From NCBI GenBank assembly GCA_036504215.1, contig DASXVO010000035.1:274753-338752 (forward strand): a stretch of 64,000 nucleotides of DNA. Direction: 5' to 3'. This document shows, one piece after another, positions 55,551 through 64,000 of the stretch. A program made the position numbers and the translations under genes. Position 1 is the stretch's first letter; each line of letters starts with the position of its first letter. Below the pieces are notes generated by a model. That model saw only the letters and a list, made by a program, of their open reading frames with translations. It did not search any database and had not been told where the DNA came from. Source of the DNA: Vicinamibacterales bacterium. GTDB taxonomy: Bacteria > Acidobacteriota > Vicinamibacteria > Vicinamibacterales > Fen-181.

Positions 55551-55577
55551 AAACGCGGGATTTCACTCCCGCGTTTT
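55551..55577 (+). terminator. Rho-independent terminator after tRNA-Ala
   Basis: Arms AACGCGGGA (55552-55560) and TCCCGCGTT (55567-55575) enclose a 6-nt loop and are followed by TT and then a GC-rich sequence. A-rich bases precede it, so it could also work on the minus strand for the integrase remnant. Confidence 0.75.
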
Positions 55578-55770
55578 GCGCGTACAGGGGCTCGTTCGGG
55601 CGATTGTGGCGTCCAGGGCCTGCCCGATCGACTCGAGCGCCCCGATCTTGTGCTCTTGGGTGGGGTGGGTGTACCGCTCGAGCATACGCGTCGATGAGTG
55701 GCCGGAGAGCGCCATGACCGTATGGTCGTTGTGGCCCTCGGCGATCATCCGGCTGATGGCCAGCTGGGAA
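55563..55770 (-). pseudogene. Tyrosine recombinase (integrase) C-terminal remnant
   Basis: On the minus strand the last 70 or so residues read AISRMIAEGHNDHTVMALSGHSSTRMLERYTHP, then TQEHKIGALESIGQALD. This is the closing part of a tyrosine recombinase with the GHSSTRMLERY motif containing the nucleophile Tyr. Upstream in that frame the sequence turns to Arg/Ser-rich shadow without the catalytic Arg-Lys-His-Arg boxes, so the gene is truncated. Its position 30 nt after a tRNA-Ala is typical of islands that integrate at tRNA genes. Confidence 0.75.
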
Positions 55771-55858
55771 TTCATCACCTCAACAACCAGGTCCAGCCGG
55801 TGCAATTGGATTAGGGCAGTTCGGAGTCTCCACGCGGTCAACGCCGGGGGGAACTGCC

Positions 55859-56209
55859 ATGAGAGAAGCACGGGGCCGGAAGCCGAAACGCCGAGCGAGC
55901 CGCCGTCCGATCCCAACCAAAGACCGCGCACGCGAACGCGGCTAGGCGGGCACCGAGCTGACCGACTGGCGCGCAAACTCGCGGATCCCCGCGCTGAGGG
56001 AACTCGCCCGGCGCCTGACCGGACTGAAATGGAATGGCGCTCTCTTCCTGCTGCTGCTCGAAGAACTCTACATCGACGACCTGTTCGTCGACACCGTCGG
56101 CAAGTCCGAGAACATCCCGCCGGCGCGATTCCCCCAGGCCATTGCGATGGCGATTGCCCTTCGCCACAGTTTGAGAGCGGAGACCTCGCGGAGGTGGCGA
56201 GACGTCTGA
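55859..56209 (+). pseudogene. Unrecognised gene remnant with an internal stop
   Basis: A plus-strand frame opens at ATG 55859, meets TAG after 28 codons (about 55943), then continues with protein-like composition in the same frame: ELTDWRANSRIPALRELARRL, TGLKWNGALFLLLLEELYIDD, LFVDTVGKSENIPPARF, AIAMAIALRH, to a TGA at 56209. It is not recognised. The composition suggests a formerly real coding sequence between the integrase remnant and the methylase fragment. Confidence 0.4.
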
Positions 56210-56385
56210 GCCTGGAATCGGAGGCGCGACACAATCACCAAGGCCAAGCCAAGGGATCCCCAGGCGGAACTACCGGCACGGCTGACGCAGGACCCTATCC
56301 TTCGTAAGTCAGAGGTAAGCGAGCTACAGGTCGCGGGCCGGCTGCCAGAGGGCTGGCGTCAGCGCCTCGATGTCGGTGATCTTCA

Positions 56386-56685
56386 CGGCCGCTGGCCGCC
56401 GCGCGGGCGGTCATCTTCGCCCAGATGGTGGACGACCCTTCGGCCCATCCCGATCTTTTCCCAACCGAGAAGAAGCAGGAGAAGGAACGCCAGCGGCTGT
56501 TCGAGATCATCAAGAACTTGGTGAAGTGGGAGAACACGACCAACGAGGCGGTGCTGGAGGCCGCCCGGGCGGAAATCTGGCAGAGCTGGCGACACACCTG
56601 CGCGGAAAACGCCGACCACCCGCGGGCGAAGGAACTCTTCGATCGCTACAAGCTGCCGGCGTTTCACGATCCCTTTGCCGGCGGC
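56386..56685 (+). pseudogene. DUF1156-type adenine-specific DNA methylase fragment
   Basis: A 100-residue stretch reads RPLAAARAVIFAQMVDDPSAH, then FEIIKNLVKWENTTNEAVLEAARAEIWQSW, HPRAKELFDRYKLPAFHDPFAGG. This matches the N-terminal part of DUF1156-type methylases up to and including the DPFAGG SAM-binding motif I. It breaks off there; the rest of the methylase and the usual front part are missing. At the break the sequence continues in another frame as a helicase tail. Such methylases occur with helicases and DUF499 ATPases in phage-defence-like islands. Confidence 0.75.
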
Positions 56686-56687
56686 GC

Positions 56688-57014
56688 GCCTTCGAGGAGG
56701 TTGAGATGGACTGCTACTGCGAGTTCCGGGACGCCATCCGTCTTGGTGGCTTCGAGACACCTGATGCCGGACTTGAGGAGATTACGCACCGCCGCACCTA
56801 CTCGCGGCCGAAGCCGCCGCCCAGAGCGATCAGCATCATCTACACGGCCAAAGGGTTGGAGTGCGACAGCGTGGTCGTCATGCCCTGCGACAAGAAGACT
56901 CTTCCCGATACACTGGATGCAAGGTGCCTGCTCTACGTCGCCCTCAGCCGCGCGAAATACCACGTCCTGCTGGTTGTGTCTCGAGACAACCCGAGTCCGC
57001 TCTTTGTCATCTGA
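56688..57014 (+). pseudogene. UvrD/Rep-like helicase C-terminal fragment
   Basis: The frame after the methylase break reads RRAFEEVEMDCYCEFRDAIRL, HRRTYSRPKPPPRAISIIYTAKGLECDSVVVMPCDKKTLPDTLDARCLLYVALSRAKYHVLLVVSRDN to a stop at 57014. It carries helicase motifs V (TAKGLECDSVV) and VI (LYVALSRAK) of superfamily I. All N-terminal motifs (Walker A/B) are missing. It might be translated from ATG 56706 but cannot be an active helicase. Confidence 0.75.
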
Positions 57015-57240
57015 TGGTGACCGTCATCCGAAGACGCCGTCCATGCCAATCAGGAAATCGGCTGACTCTGCGGCAGAGTCATGGCACACATGCGTCGGAA
57101 CGCACATGGCCACGCGACCGCAGTCTATTGAAGAGGCGATATTCGGCTGACGTCAAGCTGGGTGCATGAGGCCTCCGGCAACTCGGGACGCTGGCTTCGG
57201 ATACGGATGCGGTAGCCAAGGCGCCAACCGGCGGGCGCCT
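57015..57240. other. Gap after the helicase fragment
   Basis: No recognisable gene. AGGCGCC at 57219-57225 and GGCGCCT at 57234-57240 form a 7-bp inverted repeat at the end of the next (minus-strand) gene, but no T-tract follows. Confidence 0.35.
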
Positions 57241-58233
57241 CTAGTCCTTCACGTCGTAGATTCGGACCTCCGCGGTCTGGGCGCCCCGGTGCGGCACCGC
57301 GACGTAAAGACGATGTTGCTCGGGCACGAATAGTGCGGTCCTCGCACCGGCGGCTGTTGGGATGCGCGCCGAGCGAACGAGGCTCGCGCTGTCCGGCTGC
57401 AGCACGTCCACGAATCCCTGTCCGCCAATGACATAGAGCCGCTTTCGCGCGGAGTCCCAGAAGATGTCGTCCGTGTCGCCGACGATGTCCACCGCGCTCG
57501 TCACCTTGCCGCACGAGGTGTCCACGATCAGGACCTTGGCGGGCTTCCGGCAGCCGATGAAGAGGCGGTGGCCGGCCTCGTCGAGCGCCATCGGGAAGTT
57601 GGACGCCGCCTCGGTCAGCGGCCACGTCGCGACGACCTTCATCGACAGACGATCAATCACCGCGACCTGCTTTGCCGCCGGCACGTTCACGAAGATGCGG
57701 GAGCCGGCTGCCTCGAGCTGGAACGACTCCGGGTGGCCGCCGACTGGAACGTCGCCAAGCTGGCGTCCGTCGGTCGCATCGATGGCGCCAATCGCGCCGC
57801 TCCCGTAGCCAACGTAGATGCGCTTCGCCTTCACGTCGTACCGCACGTTGTCCGAGTCCTCGCCGAGCGCCACGCTCCTGACCACGCGCAGGTCGTCGCC
57901 TGCGCGAAACTCCACCGCGCCCTGCCCGTTTGCGACGACGACCTGCGGCGGCGTGGGGATGTGGACGATGCCCTGAGGTTCCTTCAGGCCTTTCACGCTG
58001 GCAAGATGGCGTCCGGCGGAGAGGTCGAGCACCTCGAGACTGTTATTACCCAACGCCGCCACGAACAGCCGCGCTCCCCCCGGCTCGACCGCCAGGTGGT
58101 CGATGCGGCCCTCGACGCCCGGGAGCGGGATGGTCTTCACGAGTGCGAGCGGCTGATCAGCACCCGTGAGCGCGATGGAAGCGAGCCCGGCGACGGCCAC
58201 CGTCATGAGTGATCGGATTACGGGCGACTTCAT
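57241..58233 (-). CDS. Exported YncE-like beta-propeller protein
   Basis: The 330-residue protein has a signal peptide (MKSPVIRSLMTVAVAGLASIALTGA) and then seven-bladed-propeller-like repeats with phrases such as EGRIDHLAVEPGGARLFVAAL, NNSLEVLDLSAGRHLASVKGL and GAIGAIDATDGRQLGDVPVGG. These proteins bind DNA or metals in some bacteria, but the role here is not known. A strong GGAGGAGAG run precedes the ATG. The frame continues upstream without homology. It precedes a MacB permease remnant. Confidence 0.8.
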   Translation of the reverse strand: MKSPVIRSLMTVAVAGLASIALTGADQPLALVKTIPLPGVEGRIDHLAVEPGGARLFVAALGNNSLEVLDLSAGRHLASVKGLKEPQGIVHIPTPPQVVVANGQGAVEFRAGDDLRVVRSVALGEDSDNVRYDVKAKRIYVGYGSGAIGAIDATDGRQLGDVPVGGHPESFQLEAAGSRIFVNVPAAKQVAVIDRLSMKVVATWPLTEAASNFPMALDEAGHRLFIGCRKPAKVLIVDTSCGKVTSAVDIVGDTDDIFWDSARKRLYVIGGQGFVDVLQPDSASLVRSARIPTAAGARTALFVPEQHRLYVAVPHRGAQTAEVRIYDVKD

Positions 58234-58294
58234 CTCTCTCTCCTCCTGCGGCGCCCGGCGTGGAGTGACACGGCCGGTCGCACCGCACTGGTCG

Positions 58295-58438
58295 TTATGC
58301 CTCGAAGCGCAACGCGTCGATCGGGTCGAGCTGCGCGGCCTTTCGTGCCGGGTAGAAACCGAAGAACACGCCGACGCCCGCTGAGAAGACGACGGCCACG
58401 GCCAAGGCATTGGGCGACACGCTCACCGGCCATTCCAT
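58295..58438 (-). pseudogene. C-terminal fragment of a MacB/FtsX-type ABC permease
   Basis: Forty-seven minus-strand residues, [21 protein letters not shown], then [26 protein letters not shown], match the last part of MacB-like permeases (final membrane helix and the cytoplasmic [16 protein letters not shown] tail). The rest of the gene is absent, and the neighbouring DUF5916 gene ends 4 nt further along. This is probably a deletion remnant. Confidence 0.75.
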
Positions 58439-58442
58439 CGGG

Positions 58443-60692
58443 TCAATAGCGAAACGCGTACTGCATCTTGATCAGCAGCTGATTCGAATCCCTGGCCCAG
58501 CCGATCGGCGTGCCAAGATCGCGCACGTTGTGGTTGTAGATCACGAACAGGTCTCCCACCGGCCGAAACGTCCATCGCAGTTGACTGTTCGTCCCCACCG
58601 ACTGGCTCGTGGTGTCGTATTGCACGAAGCTGCTGATGTTCAGGTTCGGCGACACGTTGAACTTGACCCGCGTGCCGATCAGCGTCGCGTCGAAATCGCC
58701 TTCCTTCAACCGCCCGAAGTCCTGTTCACCAGACAGGCTGAACGTGAACAGCGCGATCGGATTCCATGACAGTGTCAGCTGCACCTGGTCGAGGCTCCCG
58801 CTGTAGAACGTGCCGAAACGCCAGGTGATTTGGCTGCTCAGCTTCCGCTTGTTGGCCGTGCCCGCCTCGAGCCGCCACCGTGTCCAGTGATATGGACCGG
58901 GCGGGATGACCACTCCGGCCGAAATCTCGAACGGGTCTCTGAGGTTGTCGCCGGCGGGCGCCCAGTTGAACTCGATACGGTCGCCGCTGTCGAAGCGCCA
59001 ATTCACCGGCGCGGTGAACACGCTGTAGGTCTCCCAGCGCCCCTGCAGGTCGGTGACGGCCGACACGCTGAACTCGTTGAACATCTGGCGGATGTGCCAG
59101 AAGTTCGGCCGCGGATCGAATTCGCCCGCGAAGTCGTAGCTGTAGACGCCCGGACGCGGCACGAAGCCAAGCGACGGCTGGTAGCCGTCGCCGACGCGAC
59201 GCGCGCTGAAAGACACATTCCACAAATCGTTGGGATACCCCACTTTGAATCCGGCGGCCGTCTTGTCACCGGCCACGTCGGACCGATCCATCAGCGAGCC
59301 CCACACGCCCACGAGGAAGTTCTTGTCGCCACGGAACCGCGACGTCTGGTAGGTGAAGTCGGCGCCCGCGAGCCAACTGCCGGCCGCGCCCTGGGGGTCG
59401 CCGAACGTCGCGATCATGCCGACGGTCGATTCCCCCAGCACGTTCTGCTTGATGCGGACGACGCCCATCGTGGCGGCGGGGGCGACGGCGTCCTCGTTCC
59501 CCGTGCGAGCGACCAACGCTCCGACGCTCGTGTTCCCGACACGGCCGTTCACCTTCCCCGCAGCGCGGATCGGCACCTGTTGGCCGTCCACGAGTCCGAT
59601 GCGCCGACTGAAGAACGGGACGACGTCCGTCCCACCGGGCCCGAACTGGAAGATGTCGGCGCCCTCGAGGAAGAACGTCCGCTTTTCGGGAAAGTACAGG
59701 GAGAACCGGGTGAGGTTGGTCTGCCGCGCATCGGCCTCTGTTTCGGCGAAATCCGTGTTCACCGATCCGGAGGCGAGCAGATTTGGCCCCAGGCGCTGGG
59801 TCACGTCCAAGCTGGCGTGGCTGTCGTTCTCGAAATCGGCGCCCTGAATCGGGACGCCGCCTCCGGCGATGCCGGCGGGGCGCACCGAGAGACCCAGGCC
59901 GAGATCGAACTCCGGCAGCGTCGTGAGCAGCCCCGCCCGGCTCATGCGTGTGATCTTGTAGTCACGCTGCGGGCTTGCCCACCGGTCCGTCTCCTGAAGC
60001 CGCTGGATCCGCCGTTGGATGTTGAAGTGCCAGGCGGTCTTGCCCTTGGCGAAGCTCAGGGTCTGGATCGGGATGCGGACCTCCGCGGTCCAGCCGCGGT
60101 CGGTTCGCTTGGTGGCGGCTTCCCAGATGCCGTCCCAGTTGCTGTTGACGTCGGCCGAACCGGGATTGATCAGGCCGTCATACCGAGCGCCGCTCGGGTT
60201 CACCCAGAAGACGTAGCCTGACCGGCCGTCCATGAAGGGATCCACGACGATCTCGATGTGGTCTTCCGAACTCATCGCGCCATCGCGCTGCTTGGTGTAG
60301 CTGACGATGCCGCGGGGATTGGGGTCATCGCATTCGACGCCGAACACGAGCCCCACCGAATTTGCCAGCACCCGCACCCGGGTCCGTCCGGTGGGGGCGA
60401 CGCCCTGCTGCGGCTCGATGATCGTCAGGTTCTCGATCGCCTCCGCCGTCGCCCAGGCGCCCTCGTCGAGGATCCCGTCGATGCGGAGGTCCGTCGAGAG
60501 AGCACCGGCCTTCAGCGTGTAGGGGTTGCCGGCCGGCTGGGCGGGCGCGCGTGTCTGCGACGCTCCGGCGGTCGGCGCGGTGACCGTTGACGCCGGCGTG
60601 CCGGCAGTCTGAGCCTCGCCCACGGCCGCCGTTCCGAGGAGGGCAGCCAGCGCGAGGACTTGCACAAGATTCGAACGACGACGTCCGCTCAC
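58443..60692 (-). CDS. DUF5916 outer-membrane protein with CBM9-like N-terminal domain
   Basis: The 749-residue protein (GTG start) has a signal peptide ([20 protein letters not shown]), a carbohydrate-binding family 9-like domain at about 60-240 ([37 protein letters not shown]) and a long DUF5916 beta-barrel-like C-terminus ending in [12 protein letters not shown], an aromatic end typical of outer-membrane barrels. Such proteins are frequent in Bacteroidota and Acidobacteriota and their function is unclear. The terminal codons lie next to the MacB fragment, which may have replaced a former neighbour. Confidence 0.85.
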   Translation of the reverse strand: MSGRRRSNLVQVLALAALLGTAAVGEAQTAGTPASTVTAPTAGASQTRAPAQPAGNPYTLKAGALSTDLRIDGILDEGAWATAEAIENLTIIEPQQGVAPTGRTRVRVLANSVGLVFGVECDDPNPRGIVSYTKQRDGAMSSEDHIEIVVDPFMDGRSGYVFWVNPSGARYDGLINPGSADVNSNWDGIWEAATKRTDRGWTAEVRIPIQTLSFAKGKTAWHFNIQRRIQRLQETDRWASPQRDYKITRMSRAGLLTTLPEFDLGLGLSVRPAGIAGGGVPIQGADFENDSHASLDVTQRLGPNLLASGSVNTDFAETEADARQTNLTRFSLYFPEKRTFFLEGADIFQFGPGGTDVVPFFSRRIGLVDGQQVPIRAAGKVNGRVGNTSVGALVARTGNEDAVAPAATMGVVRIKQNVLGESTVGMIATFGDPQGAAGSWLAGADFTYQTSRFRGDKNFLVGVWGSLMDRSDVAGDKTAAGFKVGYPNDLWNVSFSARRVGDGYQPSLGFVPRPGVYSYDFAGEFDPRPNFWHIRQMFNEFSVSAVTDLQGRWETYSVFTAPVNWRFDSGDRIEFNWAPAGDNLRDPFEISAGVVIPPGPYHWTRWRLEAGTANKRKLSSQITWRFGTFYSGSLDQVQLTLSWNPIALFTFSLSGEQDFGRLKEGDFDATLIGTRVKFNVSPNLNISSFVQYDTTSQSVGTNSQLRWTFRPVGDLFVIYNHNVRDLGTPIGWARDSNQLLIKMQYAFRY

Positions 60693-60771
60693 GGGCCAGA
60701 CCTCCGATGCACGATCACTCGATGGACTCAGGGCCTGGCCGACACGACGGCGGGCACCGCACGGCGTCCTA

Positions 60772-61443
60772 TCACTTGGGGCTGATCGTCAGGTTGTCGA
60801 AGTACGAGACCGAGTCCGCCTTCGTCCAGACGCCGACTTTGCCGGCACCTGGGAACGTCGCGTCCTCGACCTCGTAGAGCTTCTCGCCATTGAAGTAGAC
60901 CGTGAACAGCGGCCCGGCCACCGTCACGCGCAGCGTGCTCCATTGTCCGGACGGCACCGTCACCTGCTTCCCGTAGGTGCGGCCGGCGCCCTTCAGTGGC
61001 AAATCGGTCCGACGGCCCTGTTGCACCTTGTAGAGCACGACGTTGTGCTCCAAGCCGTTCGCCCGGACGATGTAGTAGTTGTTCGAGTCCTGGTAGCGCC
61101 AGACCAGGCCGGCGGCCTGGTCGCCGCGCCCGGTGACCGGCTTGACCATGACGCTCAGGTCGAGGTCCTTGGCGGACAGATCGTCGAGCACGCACACCGG
61201 GAACCGGTAGTCGGTCGAATCTGCGTCCGTCTGCGCCAGCACGTTCCCGCCTTCTGGCGACTTCGGGTCCTTCATCACGACCCAGACGCCCGGCTTTCCC
61301 TGGCCTGTGAGCGCCGTCGAAAAGCCCTGCGGCACCCCGCCGACCTTATCTTGGTCGAACGTGATGGTCCGCGTGGTCTGGGCCTGCGCGCCCGCAAGGG
61401 CGGTCGCGGCAATCGCAACGACGAGCGAGAATCGGTTCTTCAT
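60772..61443 (-). CDS. Exported DUF1080/3-keto-disaccharide hydrolase-like (LamG-type) protein
   Basis: The 223-residue protein has a signal peptide (MKNRFSLVVAIAATALAGAQAQ) and a jelly-roll domain with KDLDLSVMVKPVTGRGDQAAGLVWRYQDSNNYYIVRAN and DATFPGAGKVGVWTKADSVSYFDNLTI, typical of concanavalin-like DUF1080 proteins. Strong GGAGGAGC precedes the ATG. It probably binds or cleaves a sugar-containing polymer outside the cytoplasm, but no active residues were recognised. Confidence 0.75.
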   Translation of the reverse strand: MKNRFSLVVAIAATALAGAQAQTTRTITFDQDKVGGVPQGFSTALTGQGKPGVWVVMKDPKSPEGGNVLAQTDADSTDYRFPVCVLDDLSAKDLDLSVMVKPVTGRGDQAAGLVWRYQDSNNYYIVRANGLEHNVVLYKVQQGRRTDLPLKGAGRTYGKQVTVPSGQWSTLRVTVAGPLFTVYFNGEKLYEVEDATFPGAGKVGVWTKADSVSYFDNLTISPK

Positions 61444-61481
61444 CGAAGCTCCTCCGGCTACTCCGCAGTGACCCAACGACA

Positions 61482-62570
61482 TCAGCCTCTGAACAGCGAA
61501 ATTCGGAAGCGCGTCTCACCCTCACGGGACGATGCCAGGCGCAGCGTGCCCCCATTCGCTTCGATCGCCCACCGTGCGATGGAGAGTCCGAGGCCCGCTC
61601 CGCCGTCCGCGCGCGTTCGGGCCGGGTCAGCCCGATAGAAACGGTCGAAGATGCGAACGGCATGCTCCGCGGGAATTCCAGGGCCCAGATTCACGACATC
61701 CACGAGGGCTGCGGTTCCTTCGTAGCGCAGCTCGACCCGAATGTCGCTCCGCTCTGGAGCGTATTTGATCGCGTTGTCCAGGAGGTTGATGAGGGCCTGG
61801 CGGACGGCCAGTCGATCCACCTGCACGTCGACCGCGCCGTCGACATCCACTCGGAGTTGCTGCCCCTTCTCTTCGGCGAGCACGCCCAAGTGCGCGGCGA
61901 CCTCGCGCGCGAGTGCGGCGAGGTCGACGGCCTCGCGGTGAAGCACCACCTGGCCGGCGTCGGCCCGCGACAGCAACAGCAGGCTATCGACCAGTTGCGT
62001 CAGCCGATCGGTTTCCTCCAGCATGTTCCCGATGACGTCTCGGTAGGCGCTGGCCTCCCGCGGTTCTTCCAGGCCCACCTCGCCGACGCTACGAATGGCC
62101 GTCAGCGGCGTCCGCAGTTCGTGCGAGGCATCGGCGGTGAACCGGCGCATCTGCTCGAACGACCGTTCGAGGCGCGCGAACGTGTCGTTGAGGACGACGG
62201 CCAGCTGACCGAATTCATCACCAGGGTTGCCGACCGGAACTCGCTCCGCCAGGCGCTCGGCCGTAATAACCCGCGCGCGCTTCGCAATGTCCCCGACAGG
62301 CGCCAACGCTCGTCGGGCGAGCACGTACCCGCCGCCACCAGCCAGGCCCAAGGCAACCGGCAGGCCGAGCCCGAGGACCAGCAGGAGCCGGCGCAACTCC
62401 TCCTCGAGCGGCGCCACCGACCGGATGATGCGCACGACGACCGGCGTGCGCACTTGGCGCCCGCGCAGGCTCGTCAGTACGTGGAGGCCGTCGCACCCCG
62501 GCAGCAACCCTTCCTGCAGCGCGTGCGCCACCTTGGCCTCGTCTTCGACCACCAAAATCGTCCCGGTCAC
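61482..62570 (-). pseudogene. Composite of a truncated OmpR-type response regulator and its sensor kinase
   Basis: One open frame of 362 residues (GTG start) begins as a response regulator (TILVVEDEAKVAHALQEGL). It jumps directly to LPGCDGLHVLTSLRGRQVRTPVVV, skipping about 30 residues that include the phospho-acceptor Asp, then continues as a kinase from its second membrane helix (LLLVLGLGLPVALGLAGGGGYVLA, about 62-88). HAMP, H-box FTADASHELRTPLTAIRS, N-box NLLDNAIKY, NLGPGIP (Asp of box G1 changed to Asn) and GGAGLGLSIA follow. The output domain and the kinase sensor are absent. It reads as a former RR-HK pair joined by two in-frame deletions. I mark it as probably non-functional though the frame is open. 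Confidence 0.65.
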
Positions 62571-62669
62571 GGTAATAAGGATAGGCGGAGGCTGGCCCGG
62601 CCGAATCTTAAGTTTTCGTTAGGAACCGGCACGTGCGTGACGGCCCGTCTCATGCCCGAGCCAGCAGGG

Positions 62670-62857
62670 TCAGGCGGAGCCACGCAACGCGTAGGCGTAC
62701 AGGGCATCGTACACAGGCCATTGCCCAACGAGACGTTCACCGTCACTGACACCGGTCAACGCGAATCCCATGCCAACGGCCCGACGATGAACCGCCTGAT
62801 CAGCCAGGGGCATGCGACGCGGTCCCCGTGGACATCGCAGCGAGTAATCCACTTCAT
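62670..62857 (-). pseudogene. Chromate-resistance (ChrB-type) gene with internal deletion
   Basis: On the minus strand ATG 62857 starts MKWITRCDVHGDRVACPWLIRRFIVG, the opening of ChrB-type chromate-resistance proteins. About 25 codons on, that frame meets an early stop, and the other frame carries the family's C-terminus GFALTGVSDGERLVGQWPVYDALYAYAL to a TGA at 62670. The 190-base remnant is less than half of the normal gene, so the middle is deleted and the reading frame shifted. The MFS transporter gene that is commonly paired with it lies divergently at 62909. Confidence 0.65.
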
Positions 62858-62904
62858 GACATTCGCCTCCAGCTTGACGTGTGGCGTAATGCTTGTTACT
62901 ACTA

Positions 62905-62926
62905 TGATGTGTGCAATGATACATCA
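62905..62926. promoter_or_regulatory. Inverted repeat in the divergent chrB-MFS region
   Basis: TGATGT (62905-62910) and ACATCA (62921-62926) form an inverted repeat with a 10-nt spacer in the divergent gap, just after the start region of the truncated chrB gene. It could be an operator for a metal-sensing regulator. It would fall inside the MFS gene if that gene starts at GTG 62909, so either the start is later or the operator is intragenic. Confidence 0.35.
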
Positions 62927-64000
62927 CAGGTAGGGCGGCGATCCAGCCCGGGCGGGACACAGCCGGGAATCGCGCTGTCCCGTGACGGCCGTCTGCTGTT
63001 TCTGACTCGGTTCATTCGTCTGTTCGGCTACGGGCTCATCTCGATCATCCTCGTCCTCTACCTGGCAGAGATTGGCGTGTCCGGACCGAGGATCGGGCTG
63101 CTGCTCACTCTGACACTGGTGGGCGACACGGTGATCTCGCTGTGGATCAGCACGAGGGCCGATCGAGCTGGCCGACGGCAGATGCTGGCGATCGGGGCGC
63201 TCCTGCTGGCTGGGGCCGGCGCCGTGTTTGGCGTCACCCAGACCTACTGGCTCCTGGTACTGGCTGCCACGATTGGCGTGATCAGTCCCAGCGGCAACGA
63301 GGTCGGGCCGTTCCTGTCCATCGAGCAGGCAGCGCTCGCTCACATCGTCGGCGACGGCGAGCGAACGGCCGTCTTTGCGCGGTACCACTTGGCTGGGTCC
63401 GTCGCGACGGCCCTGGGCGCGCTGGTCGCAGGGAGCGTCGTCTCTGGGTTGCAACGGTCCGGATGGTCGCCGCTCACCAGTTTCCGCGTCCTCATCGCGG
63501 TCTATGCTGGCCTGGGCGTGGTCCTGGCCGGCTTGTTCGCCCGGCTCACGCCGGCCGTCGAACTTCCGCCTGTTCGCGGCGTCGAGCGGCGCGCGCCCGT
63601 GCTGCTCGGGCTCCACCGGTCCACACAGGTGGTGCTGAAGCTCTCGTCCCTGTTCGCCCTGGACGCCTTCGGCGGCGGATTCGTCGTGCAGAGCATCGTG
63701 GTCTACTGGTTTCATCTGCGCTTCGGCACTCTGCCGTCGACACTTGGGGCGATCTTCTTCGGAGCCAACCTGCTGGCAGGCGCCTCGGCCCTGGCGGCCG
63801 TGCCGTTGGCACGCAGGATTGGTCTGATTCGGACGATGGTGTTCACCCACATCCCGTCGAACCTCCTGCTGATGCTGGTTCCTGCGATGCCGACGCTGCC
63901 GCTGAGCATCGCCGTCTTCCTTCTCCGATGCTCGATCTCGCAGATGGATGTTCCCACGCGCCAGTCCTATGTGATGGCCGTGGTCGCACCCGACGAGCGT
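62909..64000 (+). CDS. MFS transporter (partial, runs off the window)
   Basis: The frame runs from here to the last base of the window without a stop. It reads LLFLTRFIRLFGYGLISIILV, LYLAEIGVSGPRIGLLLTLTL, VGDTVISLWISTRADRAGRRQM (the MFS loop 2-3 motif), ISPSGNEVGPFLSIEQAALAH, then further helices to the window edge. It has at least eight membrane segments. This MFS group is commonly placed beside chromate-resistance chrB-type genes, as here. The start is uncertain (GTG 62909, or an unusual start nearer the first helix). It is probably an exporter; its substrate is not known. Confidence 0.8.
   Translation, partial: MCNDTSQVGRRSSPGGTQPGIALSRDGRLLFLTRFIRLFGYGLISIILVLYLAEIGVSGPRIGLLLTLTLVGDTVISLWISTRADRAGRRQMLAIGALLLAGAGAVFGVTQTYWLLVLAATIGVISPSGNEVGPFLSIEQAALAHIVGDGERTAVFARYHLAGSVATALGALVAGSVVSGLQRSGWSPLTSFRVLIAVYAGLGVVLAGLFARLTPAVELPPVRGVERRAPVLLGLHRSTQVVLKLSSLFALDAFGGGFVVQSIVVYWFHLRFGTLPSTLGAIFFGANLLAGASALAAVPLARRIGLIRTMVFTHIPSNLLLMLVPAMPTLPLSIAVFLLRCSISQMDVPTRQSYVMAVVAPDER

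Noticed and set aside
57219..57240. AGGCGCC/GGCGCCT inverted repeat as a terminator of the YncE-like gene
   Set aside because: No T-tract on either side.
62670..62960. 97-codon minus-strand open frame as an intact gene
   Set aside because: Only its end matches a family (ChrB C-terminus) while the family's start is in another frame; the whole is better read as a deleted gene.

Overview
The window is a GC-rich bacterial chromosome segment with dense, mostly collinear housekeeping genes. Gene content (two-membrane envelope genes lolA, tonB and a secretin, a DUF5916 barrel protein, an NtrY/NtrX pair with DUF4390, selB, a PolX with a GHMP kinase) suggests an Acidobacteriota-like organism, possibly Vicinamibacteria. 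That placement is an impression from gene content, not from a marker phylogeny.

Layout: 0-13.5 kb holds a regulator fragment, a response regulator with a degenerate HD-GYP domain, gatB, a large membrane protein fused to DUF3108, ftsEX, a glycerate kinase, rnr and selB. 13.4-19 kb holds tatA, a stress-type protein, a TonB-like protein, the CIRCE-controlled groES-groEL pair, a small Fis-type protein and purC. 19-31 kb holds a YbhN/UPF0104 membrane protein, nrdR, DUF4390-ntrY-ntrX, a TPR protein, an RDD protein, pgpA, cinA, thpR, gpsA and ftsY. 31-36 kb is the ffh-rpsP-khpA-rimM-trmD-rplS-rnhB translation/SRP block. 36-43 kb holds a TPR protein, thiE, a RodZ-like protein, two unknown genes and, on the minus strand, polX with a GHMP kinase. 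44-50 kb is a muropeptide recycling and precursor block, nagZ-ldcA-mpl-murB-murA. 50-55 kb (minus strand) holds a lipoprotein secretin, lolA, a DUF2723-type membrane protein, a rhodanese and a small Cys-rich protein.

From 55.5 kb the character changes. A tRNA-Ala(CGC) is followed by remnants of an integrase, a DUF1156-type DNA methylase and a UvrD-like helicase. After two apparently intact exported-protein genes and a MacB permease tail come a response-regulator/histidine-kinase composite made by internal deletion, a chromate-resistance (ChrB-type) gene with its middle missing, and an apparently intact MFS transporter running off the window edge. This looks like a decaying accessory region beside a conserved backbone.

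Other points of note: a MurA with Asp at the usual catalytic Cys position; an HD-GYP domain that has lost most metal ligands; five genes whose -10 box lies only 5-8 nt before the start codon, suggesting leaderless mRNAs; and a short CAGGAGCCAGGAG-type repeat in three intergenic gaps. I found no CRISPR array, rRNA or complete insertion sequence. I did not find a clearly novel multi-gene system.
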